From the NCBI GenBank assembly GCA_019240015.1, contig JAFAZB010000528.1, positions 1-31,090 of the forward strand: DNA of 31,090 nucleotides. Reading direction: 5' to 3'. Numbering within the stretch: the stretch's first letter is position 1; each line of letters begins with the position of its first letter. A program made the translations under genes and the position numbers. This stretch comes from Solirubrobacterales bacterium (GTDB taxonomy: Bacteria; Actinomycetota; Thermoleophilia; Solirubrobacterales; Solirubrobacteraceae). Below the pieces are notes generated by a model that ran no database searches, had not been told where the DNA came from, and saw only the letters and a list, made by a program, of their open reading frames with translations. Of the stretch, positions 1-7,874 are shown piece after piece.

Positions 1-547
1 ACGCTTCCTCGTCGAGGTCCGCCGAGATCGCCGGATGCTCCAGCAGCGCCTTAATCTCCGAGCCGAACACGAACCCGCCTGCGGGCATCGCGTAGTAGAG
101 GGGCTTGATGCCAAGCCTGTCCCTGGCGAGAAAGAGCTCCCCGCGGCGGGAATCCCAGATCGCAAACGCGAACATCCCCTGCAGCCGCTCCACGCACCGC
201 GGTCCTTCCTGCTCGTACAGATGCAGGATCGTTTCCGTATCGGTGTGCGAGCGGTACCGATGACCCGCATCCTCGAGCTCGGCCCGCAGCGCCGCATGGT
301 TGTAGATCTCGCCGTTGTAGGTGATCCAGACCGTGCCGTCTTCGTTGCTCATCGGCTGGTGTCCCGCCGATGACAGGTCCACGATCGACAGCCGACGGTG
401 AGCCAACGTCACGCGGCGATCCGGCGAACGCCAAACCCCGCCGTCATCCGGTCCCCGATGCACCATCGAATCGCGCATCGACTCGGCGATCTCTACGTCC
501 GTGGGAAAGCTCCCGTTCGTGCTCAGGATCCCGCACACGCCACACAT
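1..547 (-). CDS. asnB: asparagine synthase (glutamine-hydrolysing)-type amidotransferase, N-terminal part
   Basis: The gene is open to the window edge, so only the first 182 residues are seen. It starts ATG-TGT-GGC, giving MCGVCGIL; Cys2 is the N-terminal nucleophile of class II glutamine amidotransferases. The glutaminase signatures follow: MVHRGPDD near residue 28, LAHRRLSIVDLS near 50, YNGEIYNH near 78, and LARDRLGIKPLYY near 140. In the AsnB family this domain frees ammonia from glutamine for a C-terminal ATP-dependent amide-forming domain, which lies outside the window. It sits 60 bases downstream of a glycosyltransferase on the same strand. AsnB paralogues are common in capsule and exopolysaccharide clusters, where they probably amidate a sugar acid or related group; that role is inferred from context. 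It could also be the ordinary asparagine synthetase. Confidence 0.93.
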   Translation of the reverse strand, partial: MCGVCGILSTNGSFPTDVEIAESMRDSMVHRGPDDGGVWRSPDRRVTLAHRRLSIVDLSSAGHQPMSNEDGTVWITYNGEIYNHAALRAELEDAGHRYRSHTDTETILHLYEQEGPRCVERLQGMFAFAIWDSRRGELFLARDRLGIKPLYYAMPAGGFVFGSEIKALLEHPAISADLDEEA

Positions 548-565
548 GCGGCCAAGGATGGCCGC
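548..565 (-). promoter_or_regulatory. 7-bp hairpin touching the asnB start codon
   Basis: GCGGCCA and TGGCCGC are separated by four bases and end directly at the ATG of the amidotransferase gene. The stem occupies the place where a Shine-Dalgarno sequence would be, and no such sequence is visible. It may limit translation or be the 3' side of an attenuator in the 60-base gap after the glycosyltransferase gene. The role is inferred. Confidence 0.35.
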
Positions 566-607
566 CCCGCCTAGGACCCGGAAGCCCCCGCGTGCAAATA
601 CCGCCCG

Positions 608-1873
608 TCAGGGTTGGGAGGACTGGACCTTCGCACAGCCATTCAGCAGCTGCCGGTAGGCCGCGATCAGCTGTTCGACCGATCTCTGCCACGACAGGGC
701 CACCTCGACCCGGCGGCGCCCCGCGCGCCCCATCGCCTCGCGTCGCGCCGGGTCGTCGAGCAACGTCTCGATGCAGTCCGCAAACGACTGATGGCCGTCG
801 TATGCATAGATCGCCGCGTCGCCGGCGGACACGCGCGACTCCGCGAGGTCGTTGGACACGACGGGCACGGCAGCCGCCATGTACTCGAGCACCTTGATCA
901 TCGTCGAGACGTCGTTGAGCGAGTTCTTGGGATCCGGCGAGAGCCCCACGTCGGCCGAGCAGATGTACGGCACCAGCTGCCCATCATCGAGCCAGCCGGT
1001 GAACTCGACCATCTCCTCCAGCCCCAGCTCGTCACGGAGGCGACGCATCGCCGGCTCCGCGTCGCCGTCGCCGATCATCACCGCGTGCCAATCCTGACGG
1101 CGCTCGCGTAGCACTCCCAGTGCGCGCAACGCCTGATCGACCCCGTCCTGCGGTGCCATCGTCCCATGCCACACGATCAGATGCCGCTTGCCGCGGCGCA
1201 GCGAAGGGTCGCGGTGACGGACGGAGAACCGCTCGAGGTCTGGCGCGTTGCGAACCACGAACACCCGGTCCGCTCGCTTGCGGCCTCGCGACACTGCGAT
1301 CTGGCGGTAGGAATCGTTGGTCGAGATGACGGCGTCGGCGACGGCGAAGGAGAGCCGCTCGACGAGCTGGACCGCCCAGAAGATCGGCCCGCGACGAGAG
1401 CCGAACCGGGATTCGAACAGCTCCGGCGAGAGATCGTGGTGGTCGATGAGCAGCTTGCTGCCGTGCAGACGCAGATGTGCCACGGCGAGCAGCAGAAAAT
1501 CGGGCGGGCTCGCGGCGTGCACGACGTCGAACCGGCGATCACGTGTCAGGCGGCGCGTGATCGCAGCGATCCGCCACAGCGACCCGGCGTACTCGCGCAG
1601 AAACCCGCGCGTGCTTCCGTCAGAGGTGTGCGCGACGAACGTGTGCACCTCGATGTCCGCCAGCCGCTTGACGGCCGAGTGCTCAGACGGGCCTCGGGGG
1701 CAAATCGCGACGACTTCGAACCCCTGGTCGCGGAGCGCCAGGCATTCGCTCCAGACGCGGCGATCACGTGGTAATGGCGCGTTTTGGACGAGCATCAGCA
1801 CCCGTCGCCCGGCGCCCAGGGAGGCCGGGCGATCGTCGCCGAGCTGCTTAGGCGCCGCTCGCACGAGCGACAT
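608..1873 (-). CDS. glycosyltransferase family 4
   Basis: The product is about 421 residues with the two Rossmann-like (GT-B) lobes of retaining GT4 glycosyltransferases. The N-lobe begins RRVLMLVQNAPLPRDRRVW, and VVHAASPPDFLLLAVA and LLIDHHDLSPELFESRFG follow, as in polysaccharide-cluster GT4 enzymes. The C-lobe has HGTMAPQDGVDQALRAL, the GDGDAEP loop, and STMIKVLEYMAAAVPVVSND in the donor-binding region. I chose the ATG at 1873 (MSLVRAAPK); the frame stays open to 1939, but that would overlap the upstream deacetylase gene by about 90 bases instead of 26. The enzyme would add a nucleotide-sugar residue to a lipid-linked glycan at the cytoplasmic face. Donor and linkage cannot be read from the sequence. 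It appears cotranscribed with the deacetylase and amidotransferase genes. Confidence 0.92.
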   Translation of the reverse strand: MSLVRAAPKQLGDDRPASLGAGRRVLMLVQNAPLPRDRRVWSECLALRDQGFEVVAICPRGPSEHSAVKRLADIEVHTFVAHTSDGSTRGFLREYAGSLWRIAAITRRLTRDRRFDVVHAASPPDFLLLAVAHLRLHGSKLLIDHHDLSPELFESRFGSRRGPIFWAVQLVERLSFAVADAVISTNDSYRQIAVSRGRKRADRVFVVRNAPDLERFSVRHRDPSLRRGKRHLIVWHGTMAPQDGVDQALRALGVLRERRQDWHAVMIGDGDAEPAMRRLRDELGLEEMVEFTGWLDDGQLVPYICSADVGLSPDPKNSLNDVSTMIKVLEYMAAAVPVVSNDLAESRVSAGDAAIYAYDGHQSFADCIETLLDDPARREAMGRAGRRRVEVALSWQRSVEQLIAAYRQLLNGCAKVQSSQP

Positions 1874-3086
1874 CGATCTGCCGGTCCGCAGGTGTGAGCT
1901 CGAAGGTGATCTGCTCGCCGTCCCCGCGGGCGTAGGCAACGGTGGCGCGCGCTGCCCAGCCGCCGATCTCGGCAGACCGGGGTGGCGAGCTCTTCTGGAA
2001 CTCGGCTCGGGCGCGCCACCACGCCGCGACGTCGCGGGGGAGCGCGTGCCAGCCGTCGGTGCGACCAGCGAGTCTGGTCAACAGCTGGTCATACAGCTCC
2101 AGCCGCGAGTCGCTGAGCAGATAGTCCGGGTGCACCAACACGTTGATCAGGCCGTGGTTGTCGATCAGCCAGTCGCTCTTGATCTCCCACAGCTTGATCG
2201 TGGACTCGCACAGCACCTCGAACATCGTGTGGTCTTGGGCCATCGTGATCGGCAGCTCGACGAGCTCGCCGATGAAATACGGCCAGATCGAGCAGCAGCC
2301 GCCCGGCTGAGGCTCGAACGGGCTGGTGTCCGGGAATGAGCTGTCGTACGAGCAGCGCAGCTCTGGCATCCAGCTCGCGTTGCGGTGCGTGGAGGGCGAG
2401 CGGAAGCCGACCGCGTCCCATTCGGCCATGTACTGATGGATCCTCGGCACCTGCTGATCGAAGCTTGCGCGGCTTCGGAACAGCGAGCCATCGTGCCGTA
2501 CACCGTGGACGCCGATTTCGCACCCGGCCGCACGCAGGCTCGGGAACACGTCTGGCGGGATCGGGTACTCCTCGGCGACGAAGTTCCACGAGGACACCAT
2601 TCCGTGACGGCGCTCGATCTCCAGCACACGCGGGATGTTCTCAACTCCCTTGGACCCTTCCACGTCGTGGGTCAGGATCACTGCAAAGCGCTTGCGGTCG
2701 GGCCAGAAGTGCAGGAACGGAACTCGCTCGGCGCCGTCCGCGAGCGCGGCTCGGAACCGATCGTGCAACCGATCGACCAGCAGCGGCTCGATCGGCCAGG
2801 CCGGGAACTGCCGCGCGGATTGGCGCTGCGCGTACAGCCGGCGTGCCATCAGCCAGGCCCTCTTGGGCAGCAACGGCTTGAGCGCGTAGTAGAGCCCCAG
2901 CAGCGGGGATCCCGTGCTTTCGTCGAAGCCCTCGTCGAGGAAGCTCGTCGCGTCGAAGAGTCGCTCGCTCTCGCTCGACCCCCCGACCTCATCCAAGCCT
3001 GTCTGCACGCTGGTCAAAGCTTCTCCCGCTCGCCGAGCGGCCACTATTCCATCGGCGGGCGGTGCGCGGAATAGGTCGGCGGCCAC
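1848..3086 (-). CDS. polysaccharide deacetylase (NodB-like) family protein
   Basis: A 412-residue product with the metal-dependent carbohydrate esterase 4 signatures. LTHDVEG at residues 138-144 is motif 1 (Thr-x-Asp region) and GVHGVRHDG at 192-200 supplies the metal-binding His194 and His198. The later stretch AVGFRSPSTHRN (about 245-256) resembles motif 3. The family removes acyl groups from N-acetylated sugars. There is an N-terminal extension of about 130 residues and no clear signal peptide, so it is not an obvious secreted enzyme. The start used is a GTG; a later GTG near 3008 is possible. It is divergent from the FemAB-like gene, with an 18-bp palindrome in the 27-base gap, and overlaps the glycosyltransferase start by 26 bases. 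The family call is firm, the substrate unknown. Confidence 0.88.
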   Translation of the reverse strand: MAADLFRAPPADGIVAARRAGEALTSVQTGLDEVGGSSESERLFDATSFLDEGFDESTGSPLLGLYYALKPLLPKRAWLMARRLYAQRQSARQFPAWPIEPLLVDRLHDRFRAALADGAERVPFLHFWPDRKRFAVILTHDVEGSKGVENIPRVLEIERRHGMVSSWNFVAEEYPIPPDVFPSLRAAGCEIGVHGVRHDGSLFRSRASFDQQVPRIHQYMAEWDAVGFRSPSTHRNASWMPELRCSYDSSFPDTSPFEPQPGGCCSIWPYFIGELVELPITMAQDHTMFEVLCESTIKLWEIKSDWLIDNHGLINVLVHPDYLLSDSRLELYDQLLTRLAGRTDGWHALPRDVAAWWRARAEFQKSSPPRSAEIGGWAARATVAYARGDGEQITFELTPADRQIDVARASGA

Positions 3087-3092
3087 CTCGGA

Positions 3093-3110
3093 CGTTCAAA
3101 GCTTTGAACG
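3093..3110. promoter_or_regulatory. perfect 18-bp palindrome, putative operator
   Basis: CGTTCAAAGCTTTGAACG is fully self-complementary. It fills most of the gap between the divergent deacetylase and FemAB-like start codons. A second site with the same outer half-sites lies at 7701-7718 between two response-regulator genes. The symmetry fits a dimeric regulator; which one is unknown. If the annotated starts are right, binding would block both start regions. Confidence 0.55.
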
Positions 3111-3113
3111 CGA

Positions 3114-4277
3114 ATGGGACCCCGGGGGCGCTTGCGCGCAACCGATCGAGCTGCCACCGTCGATCTCGTGGCCAGAGGCGCTCACGCAGTCGCGCGAATC
3201 CGAGCGCTCGCGCCGGGCCAGCCCGAGTTCGAGCGCATCAATCCGCTGATCGATCCCCGCTGGTCCGAGTTCGTCTGCGCCGCGCCCGCGGCGACGGCTT
3301 TCCACCATCGAGCGTGGCTCGCGCTGCTGGCGCGCCAGTACCGCTACGAGCTCTTCGCCTGCTGCCTCACCGACCGCGATGGCCAGATCCAAGCGGGCGT
3401 CCCGCTCGCTCGAGTGGCGAGCAGGCTGACCGGTACCCGGCTCGTGAGCCTGCCATTCTCGGACGTGGTGCCGCCGCTCTATCGCGCCGACTCCGGGCCA
3501 CGGCTGGAGCTCGAGCTGTCCCGCGCCTTGTGCGCGGAGTCCGCGCGCCAGCGGGTCTCCCTCGACCTTCATGCCCCCTGGACCGCGCTCGCCGGCTCAT
3601 ACGAAAGCGGCCGCTTCTGGCATCACACGGTGGCGCTCGGGCGCAGCTTCGACGAGCTGGAGAGCGAGACCGATCGGGCGTGTCGCAAGAACCTCCGCAA
3701 GGCGCGGCGCGCTGGCGTTGTTGTCAGTGTTCGCACCGACGAAGCCGCGCTCGACGCGTTCTACCGCCTGCACGCTCAGACCCGCCATCGGCAGGGAGTC
3801 CCGATCCAGCCCAGGCGCTTCATCCGAGGGTTCGCGGAGCTGTTCGCCCAGGACCTCGGCTTCGTGATGCTCGCGCAGGTGGGCACGCAGGTGATCGCCG
3901 GGGCGGTGCTCCTGCGCTGGAACGGCACCCTGATCTACAAGTACTCCGCCTCCGATCGAAGCGAGCAGGGGAAACGACCCGTTGATCTTATGACCGCCGA
4001 GGCGATCCGCTTCGGGAGCGAGCAAGGCTTGCACACGTTCGACTTCGGGCGGACCGACGTCGACAATCCAGGTCTCCGGACCTTCAAGCTCAAGTGGGGG
4101 GCGCAGGAGCACCGGCTCGCATACACGAAGCTTTCGCATGCTCCAGGGCAAGCGCGCGCAAAGCACACGCCGCGGCCGCTGGCTAAGCTTTCCCAGCTCC
4201 AGCACGCGGCGATTCGCACCGCCCCCCCGGCGTTCGGACGGCTCGTGGGCCAAGTCCTCTACCGGCACTTCGCCTGA
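3114..4277 (+). CDS. FemAB/GNAT-like acyltransferase of a polysaccharide cluster
   Basis: The product is up to 387 residues. FERINPLIDPRWSEFV followed by TAFHHRAWLALLARQYRYE resembles the N-terminus of FemAB-like proteins of exopolysaccharide clusters. The middle has RKNLRKARRAGV, a typical basic strand-helix of the GNAT fold, and the C-terminal half has GAVLLRWNGTLIYKYSASD, DLMTAEAIRFGSEQGLHTFDFGRTD and LRTFKLKWGAQE, which match the second acyltransferase lobe. FemAB enzymes transfer aminoacyl groups from tRNA onto peptidoglycan; relatives in glycan loci are thought to modify the exported polymer. The start is uncertain: ATG at 3114 lies four bases after an 18-bp palindrome, and GTG at 3168 is nearer to the first conserved residues. 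It ends 15 bases from the convergent lyase gene. Confidence 0.82.
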   Translation: MGPRGRLRATDRAATVDLVARGAHAVARIRALAPGQPEFERINPLIDPRWSEFVCAAPAATAFHHRAWLALLARQYRYELFACCLTDRDGQIQAGVPLARVASRLTGTRLVSLPFSDVVPPLYRADSGPRLELELSRALCAESARQRVSLDLHAPWTALAGSYESGRFWHHTVALGRSFDELESETDRACRKNLRKARRAGVVVSVRTDEAALDAFYRLHAQTRHRQGVPIQPRRFIRGFAELFAQDLGFVMLAQVGTQVIAGAVLLRWNGTLIYKYSASDRSEQGKRPVDLMTAEAIRFGSEQGLHTFDFGRTDVDNPGLRTFKLKWGAQEHRLAYTKLSHAPGQARAKHTPRPLAKLSQLQHAAIRTAPPAFGRLVGQVLYRHFA

Positions 4278-4292
4278 ACGCTCGAGCCGATC

Positions 4293-5207
4293 CTACCTGC
4301 GCGGTAGCACGACCGAGGCTTGGGTGGGACCGATCTCGACTACGCCGTAGTAGACGGTCGAGTTCCAGCTGGCGTGCTGTCGGTAGTTGTTGAAGTCGAC
4401 GTTGACGTGATCGTAGGAGCCGTCCGGGCGCTGCCAGAGATCCGCCAGGTGGTGGGAGTAGACGCGCTTTCCGTCGATCCACCACTGCACGAGTCCGCGT
4501 TGGGGATCGGCGGACCAGATCACGTGCAGCATCAAGCCATACCAGTGGTTGCGCCTTAGGGGGCGGTCGGTGAAGATCGCAGTCGGCGCGTGCATGTCGG
4601 TGTCCTGGCCGCCGCGGACGTGCATGAACAGCTGCGGTCGGGTGCCCGGGTCGTTGTCCACGCCGATCGCGAGCTCGGGGACCTCGGGCTGGATCTGTCC
4701 GGCCGCGTACCACCGAGTCCAGCCGGAGTCGTCGTGGGATTCGAAGAACCAGTTCCACTCGCCGCTCGTCGGCCGATAGGCTCGTCGCGGGAACATCACG
4801 CGGAAGTGGACCCAGTCCTCCTGTCCGCTTTGGCCGTAGTAACGCGTCGGAGGGTTGAAGACCGCGGCCCAGTCGGAGCCGGGCACGCCTCCGACGAAGT
4901 TCGACAGCGGGGTCACGGTGTCCTGGATCACCTTTCCCTGCTGACGCAGCGGGTCGGTTGCCGGCACGATCACCCCCGGGCTTCTCACCCCCAACGGGTA
5001 ACGGAACACGGGCAGCTCCGCCCCGGTCTCGATCGCATCCCAGGGCCTCAGGCTGCCGCTCGCGTTCGGGTCGGCCTTGAAGAAGTACGGTGCCCGGCGT
5101 CGCTGCGGACCCCGCGTCTGATCGAGTGCCTGCGCCGCGACCGCGAGCGCGCCCAGCAGCAGGACCGCCGCGACGACCAGCACCCCGCGACTCCGACGGC
5201 GTCGCAT
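4293..5207 (-). CDS. secreted heparin-lyase-like (jelly-roll) polysaccharide lyase
   Basis: A 304-residue product beginning MRRRRSRGVLVVAAVLLLGALAVAAQA, a basic stretch then a hydrophobic segment, so a signal peptide or a single membrane anchor. The rest is rich in Trp and Tyr as in concanavalin-A-like sandwich folds: DWVHFRVMFPRRAY, WNWFFESHDD, LFMHVRGGQD, HWYGLMLHVIWS and LVQWWIDGKRVYSHHL. This strand order and the WWIDGK motif recall the heparin lyase I family (PL13-like). The likely job is cleavage or trimming of the polymer made by this locus, outside the membrane; catalytic residues cannot be assigned by eye. A TAGCCT hexamer ends six bases before the ATG. It is convergent with the FemAB-like gene and divergent from the sugar transferase gene. 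Confidence 0.75.
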   Translation of the reverse strand: MRRRRSRGVLVVAAVLLLGALAVAAQALDQTRGPQRRRAPYFFKADPNASGSLRPWDAIETGAELPVFRYPLGVRSPGVIVPATDPLRQQGKVIQDTVTPLSNFVGGVPGSDWAAVFNPPTRYYGQSGQEDWVHFRVMFPRRAYRPTSGEWNWFFESHDDSGWTRWYAAGQIQPEVPELAIGVDNDPGTRPQLFMHVRGGQDTDMHAPTAIFTDRPLRRNHWYGLMLHVIWSADPQRGLVQWWIDGKRVYSHHLADLWQRPDGSYDHVNVDFNNYRQHASWNSTVYYGVVEIGPTQASVVLPRR

Positions 5208-5213
5208 CCACCC

Positions 5214-5219
5214 AGGCTA
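5214..5219 (-). promoter_or_regulatory. -10-like hexamer TAGCCT, leaderless start for the lyase gene
   Basis: Read on the minus strand, TAGCCT is followed by six bases and then the ATG. This places the expected transcription start at or beside the start codon. No convincing -35 hexamer or Shine-Dalgarno sequence is visible. Confidence 0.4.
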
Positions 5220-5337
5220 TGACATCGCGGTGTCGGCGACCCGGATCGGCTACCCGAAGGTGCAGACCGCCACCGTCCCCACGGCGGGTACCGCCTTTAC
5301 ACGCGTCCGTCCTGCGCGAAGATCGACGGGGGCGAGC

Positions 5338-6894
5338 ATGAGACTGGTCAAACACACGGGCCCGAACGGGGCGCTGACGCAGACCGAGACCGACGATCGG
5401 GGCCTCACGCCCACCGCCAGCGAGCTCGCCGAGCGCGGGTTCGGCCTGCTCACCAGACCCGGCCGTGCGCGCAACCGAAGGCTCGTGCGCCACGCGCTCC
5501 AGCTCGCCGACCTGCTGGCGCTCTCGGCGGCGTTCGCGCTCGCCGGGACGATCACCGCTTCAGGATCGCTCGGGCCGCTGGGCTCGCCGGCGGAGCTTGC
5601 GGCGTTCTGCGTCACCCTGCCGTGCTGGGTGTTCCTCGCGAAGCTGCATGGGCTCTACGACCGCGACGCCGAGCGCCCCGGCCACTCCACCGCCGACGAG
5701 ATCGTCGACGTCGGTCACTTGGCGACGCTGGGCGTGTGGCTCCTGCTGGTGGCCTCGTTCCTGACCGGGATCGGGCACCCCCGGTTCGTCAGGCTGCTCA
5801 CGTTCTGGATGCTGGCGATCTGCATCCTGCCCGTCGCCCGGCTGCTCGCGCGGGAGCTGTGCCGGCGCAACGTCGCGTTCGCCCACAATGCCGCGATCGT
5901 CGGTACCGACTACGTCGGCCAGCTGATCGGCCGCAAGCTGATCAAGCATCCCGAATACGGCACGCGGGTGGTCGGGTTCGTCGACGACGACCCAGAGATC
6001 CGTCGGCCCGACCTACCGGAGACGCTCACGATCCTCGGCCCCCTGGAGCGCCTCCCCGAGATCATCAAGCGGCACAACGTCGAGCGGGTGGTGATCTCGC
6101 TGTCGGACCGCCGGATGCCGCAGACGCTCGAGCTGATCCGTCGGCTCCACGCCCTCGACGTGCAGATCGACCTCGCCTCGAGGCCGTTCGAGTTGGCCGG
6201 TCCGCGAGCCTCGGTCCACGCGGTCGAGGGCCTCGCGCTCCTCAGCCTGCCGCCGGCCCGTTTGAGCACCGGCGGCCGCGTCGCCAAGCGCGCTGTGGAC
6301 ATCGTGATCGCCACCGGGCTGCTGGCATTGACCGCGCCGTTGTTCGCCTATATCGCGCTGCGCATCCGGCTCAACTCGCCCGGGCCGATCCTCTTTCGCC
6401 AGATCAGGCTGGGCGCCAAGATGAAGCAGTTCACGCTGCTCAAGTTCCGGACGATGAAAGTCGGAACCGACCCGTCGCTGCACCGTGCGTATGTCCGGGA
6501 ATCGATGTCCGGTGGCGCGCAACCGGCCCCCGGCGGCATCTACAAGCTGGACCGCTCGGCTCAAGTCACCTCCGTCGGACGCTGGCTGCGCCGGACGAGC
6601 CTCGACGAGCTGCCGCAGTTGATCAACGTGCTGCGGGGCGAGATGAGCCTGGTCGGGCCGCGGCCTTGCATCCCATATGAGACCGAGGGCTACCAGCCCT
6701 ACCAGTTCGAGCGCTTCCAGGTGCCCCAAGGCCTCACCGGCTTGTGGCAGGTGACGGCGCGCGCCAAGTCGAGCTACGGCGAGGCGCTCGACATGGATGT
6801 CGCCTACGCGCGCGACTGGTCGCTTTGGCTCGACCTCAGGCTGCTGTTGCGGACGCCCGTGGCGCTCGTGCGCCAGCGCGCCTCCACCGCCTGA
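5338..6894 (+). CDS. polyprenyl-phosphate sugar (hexose-1-P) transferase, WcaJ/EpsB type
   Basis: A product of 518 residues when started at the ATG at 5338; the frame is open to a GTG at 5230. Hydrophobic segments near 52-72, 86-104, 126-144 and 152-170 give the usual four-helix N-terminal membrane part. A Rossmann-like domain follows (AAIVGTDYVGQLIGRKLIK, GFVDDDPEIR). The C-terminal bacterial sugar transferase domain has KRAVDIVIATGLLALTAPLF, SPGPILFRQIRLG, FTLLKFRTMK, RRTSLDELPQLINVLRGEMS, LVGPRP and GLTGLWQVTAR. This enzyme class moves a sugar-1-phosphate from a nucleotide sugar to undecaprenyl phosphate, the first step of repeat-unit assembly at the inner leaflet. It is the initiating enzyme of this locus. 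The sugar (glucose or galactose is usual) is not readable. Confidence 0.95.
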   Translation: MRLVKHTGPNGALTQTETDDRGLTPTASELAERGFGLLTRPGRARNRRLVRHALQLADLLALSAAFALAGTITASGSLGPLGSPAELAAFCVTLPCWVFLAKLHGLYDRDAERPGHSTADEIVDVGHLATLGVWLLLVASFLTGIGHPRFVRLLTFWMLAICILPVARLLARELCRRNVAFAHNAAIVGTDYVGQLIGRKLIKHPEYGTRVVGFVDDDPEIRRPDLPETLTILGPLERLPEIIKRHNVERVVISLSDRRMPQTLELIRRLHALDVQIDLASRPFELAGPRASVHAVEGLALLSLPPARLSTGGRVAKRAVDIVIATGLLALTAPLFAYIALRIRLNSPGPILFRQIRLGAKMKQFTLLKFRTMKVGTDPSLHRAYVRESMSGGAQPAPGGIYKLDRSAQVTSVGRWLRRTSLDELPQLINVLRGEMSLVGPRPCIPYETEGYQPYQFERFQVPQGLTGLWQVTARAKSSYGEALDMDVAYARDWSLWLDLRLLLRTPVALVRQRASTA

Positions 6895-6909
6895 CGCCGG
6901 TCGCGCCGT

Positions 6910-7542
6910 CTACGCGCCCACCGCCGCGTACTCCAGCAGGCCATTGGTGTGCGCGTAGTGGCTCGCGCCGGTCCGGTTGGCCACGCCGAGCTTGCGATAG
7001 ATCTTCGAGAGGTGGAACTTGACCGTCTGCTCGGTCACCCAGAGCTGGCGCGCGATCTCGCTGTTGGTACGGCCCGCGGCCAGCAGCTGAAGCACCTCGA
7101 GCTCGCGTGAGGTCAACGGACAATCGTTCGCCGCGGCGATGCGGCGGCGTCTCGAGGAGGCGAACAGATGCACGACGTTCCCGTTCACCGTCTCGCGCAC
7201 CAGCGTCCCCAGCGCGACCGGGCTGATCGTGCTCGAGACCGCGCCGTTGGCGCCGGCTTCGAACGCTTCGGCGAGCCAGTCGTCGTCCATGCGGGCGGTC
7301 AGCAGCAGCACCACGACGTTCGGCGCGGCCGTCTTGATCTCTCGGATCATCGCCGCGGCTCGATCGTAGTGCTGCATGTCATCGACGATCACCACGTCGG
7401 GCGCTGCCTTGACGATCGCCGGCACCGACGCGGTCCGTCCATCTACGTGCCCGAGGATCGTGAAGTAGCCCTCGCGGCGCAGCCCGGCGCTGATGCCCTC
7501 GACCATCAGCCGGTTGTCGGCGACGATTACCAGGCGCTTCAT
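6910..7542 (-). CDS. LuxR/NarL-family response regulator with incomplete receiver
   Basis: A 210-residue product starting at ATG 7542 (MKRLVIVADNRLMVEG); a GTG at 7557 would add five residues. The receiver domain keeps the acidic pocket (Asp9) and the phospho-acceptor (Asp54 in VVIVDDM), with Thr82 in LLLTAR, but the conserved Lys (usually GYLLKD) is replaced in GANGAVSST near 104. The C-terminal LuxR-type helix-turn-helix is complete: LTSRELEVLQLLAAGRTNSEIARQL, TEQTVKFHLSKIYRKLGVANR. It is a DNA-binding transcriptional regulator. It is convergent with the sugar transferase gene, 15 bases apart, and divergent from the next regulator. No sensor kinase is in the window. Control of the polysaccharide genes is inferred from position. 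Confidence 0.9.
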   Translation of the reverse strand: MKRLVIVADNRLMVEGISAGLRREGYFTILGHVDGRTASVPAIVKAAPDVVIVDDMQHYDRAAAMIREIKTAAPNVVVLLLTARMDDDWLAEAFEAGANGAVSSTISPVALGTLVRETVNGNVVHLFASSRRRRIAAANDCPLTSRELEVLQLLAAGRTNSEIARQLWVTEQTVKFHLSKIYRKLGVANRTGASHYAHTNGLLEYAAVGA

Positions 7543-7700
7543 CGTGGGACGACCCACCGCACGCGATCACTGTGGATCGGTGGTTGCATGCTCTAGAACC
7601 CCCCTGCCAGACGTTCGTAGGGCCCGAAGATCAACCTTCGGCTAGCGGCAATCATGGCGACGCGCCGACAGACCGGCAACTGCCCACTTGGAGTACTGGG

Positions 7701-7718
7701 CGTTCAGACGCTTGAACG
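7701..7718. promoter_or_regulatory. 18-bp inverted repeat, second copy of the CGTTCA/TGAACG operator
   Basis: CGTTCAGACGCTTGAACG has the same six-base outer arms and the same 18-base length as the perfect palindrome at 3093-3110; 14 of 18 positions agree. It lies centrally in the gap between divergent regulator genes, suiting autoregulation and cross-control of the polysaccharide genes. Confidence 0.55.
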
Positions 7719-7780
7719 AGCGCCACCATACGTAAGTACGGTGCTGCCTCGAATCTCTCGATTCCGGACTGTCGAGTAGC

Positions 7781-7786
7781 TAGGAT
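7781..7786 (+). promoter_or_regulatory. -10-like hexamer TAGGAT upstream of the second regulator
   Basis: TAGGAT fits the TANNNT consensus. With the start at 7875 it would give a leader of roughly 80 bases containing the purine-rich stretch gaggggag. No clear -35 hexamer is seen. Confidence 0.3.
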
Positions 7787-7874
7787 GGCTCGTCCATTGG
7801 CAGGAACCCCCCCTGACGGGGACCACGCGCGGGGCTCAGGGGGTCGACGGCTCGAGGGGAGCCATCAGCTGAGC

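Larger units (their letters stand above)
7543..7874. other. divergent regulatory region between two response-regulator genes
   Basis: About 330 bases without a credible gene, visibly less GC-rich than the surrounding genes. It holds the palindrome at 7701-7718 and a TAGGAT hexamer at 7781-7786. An in-frame ATG at 7785 would extend the downstream gene by 30 residues of low-complexity Gly/Arg-rich sequence, so I treat that part as leader. Confidence 0.5.

Noticed and set aside
51..434. 127-codon minus-strand frame at the left edge
   Set aside because: The amidotransferase in a neighbouring frame is unmistakable and runs through the whole stretch.
1317..2339. 340-codon plus-strand frame opposite the glycosyltransferase and deacetylase genes
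   Set aside because: Antisense to two supported genes and Ser/Arg-rich throughout.
4183..5493. 436-codon minus-strand frame over the lyase gene
   Set aside because: Another frame of the same strand encodes a recognisable lyase with signal peptide; this one is Arg/Gly/Ala-rich noise.
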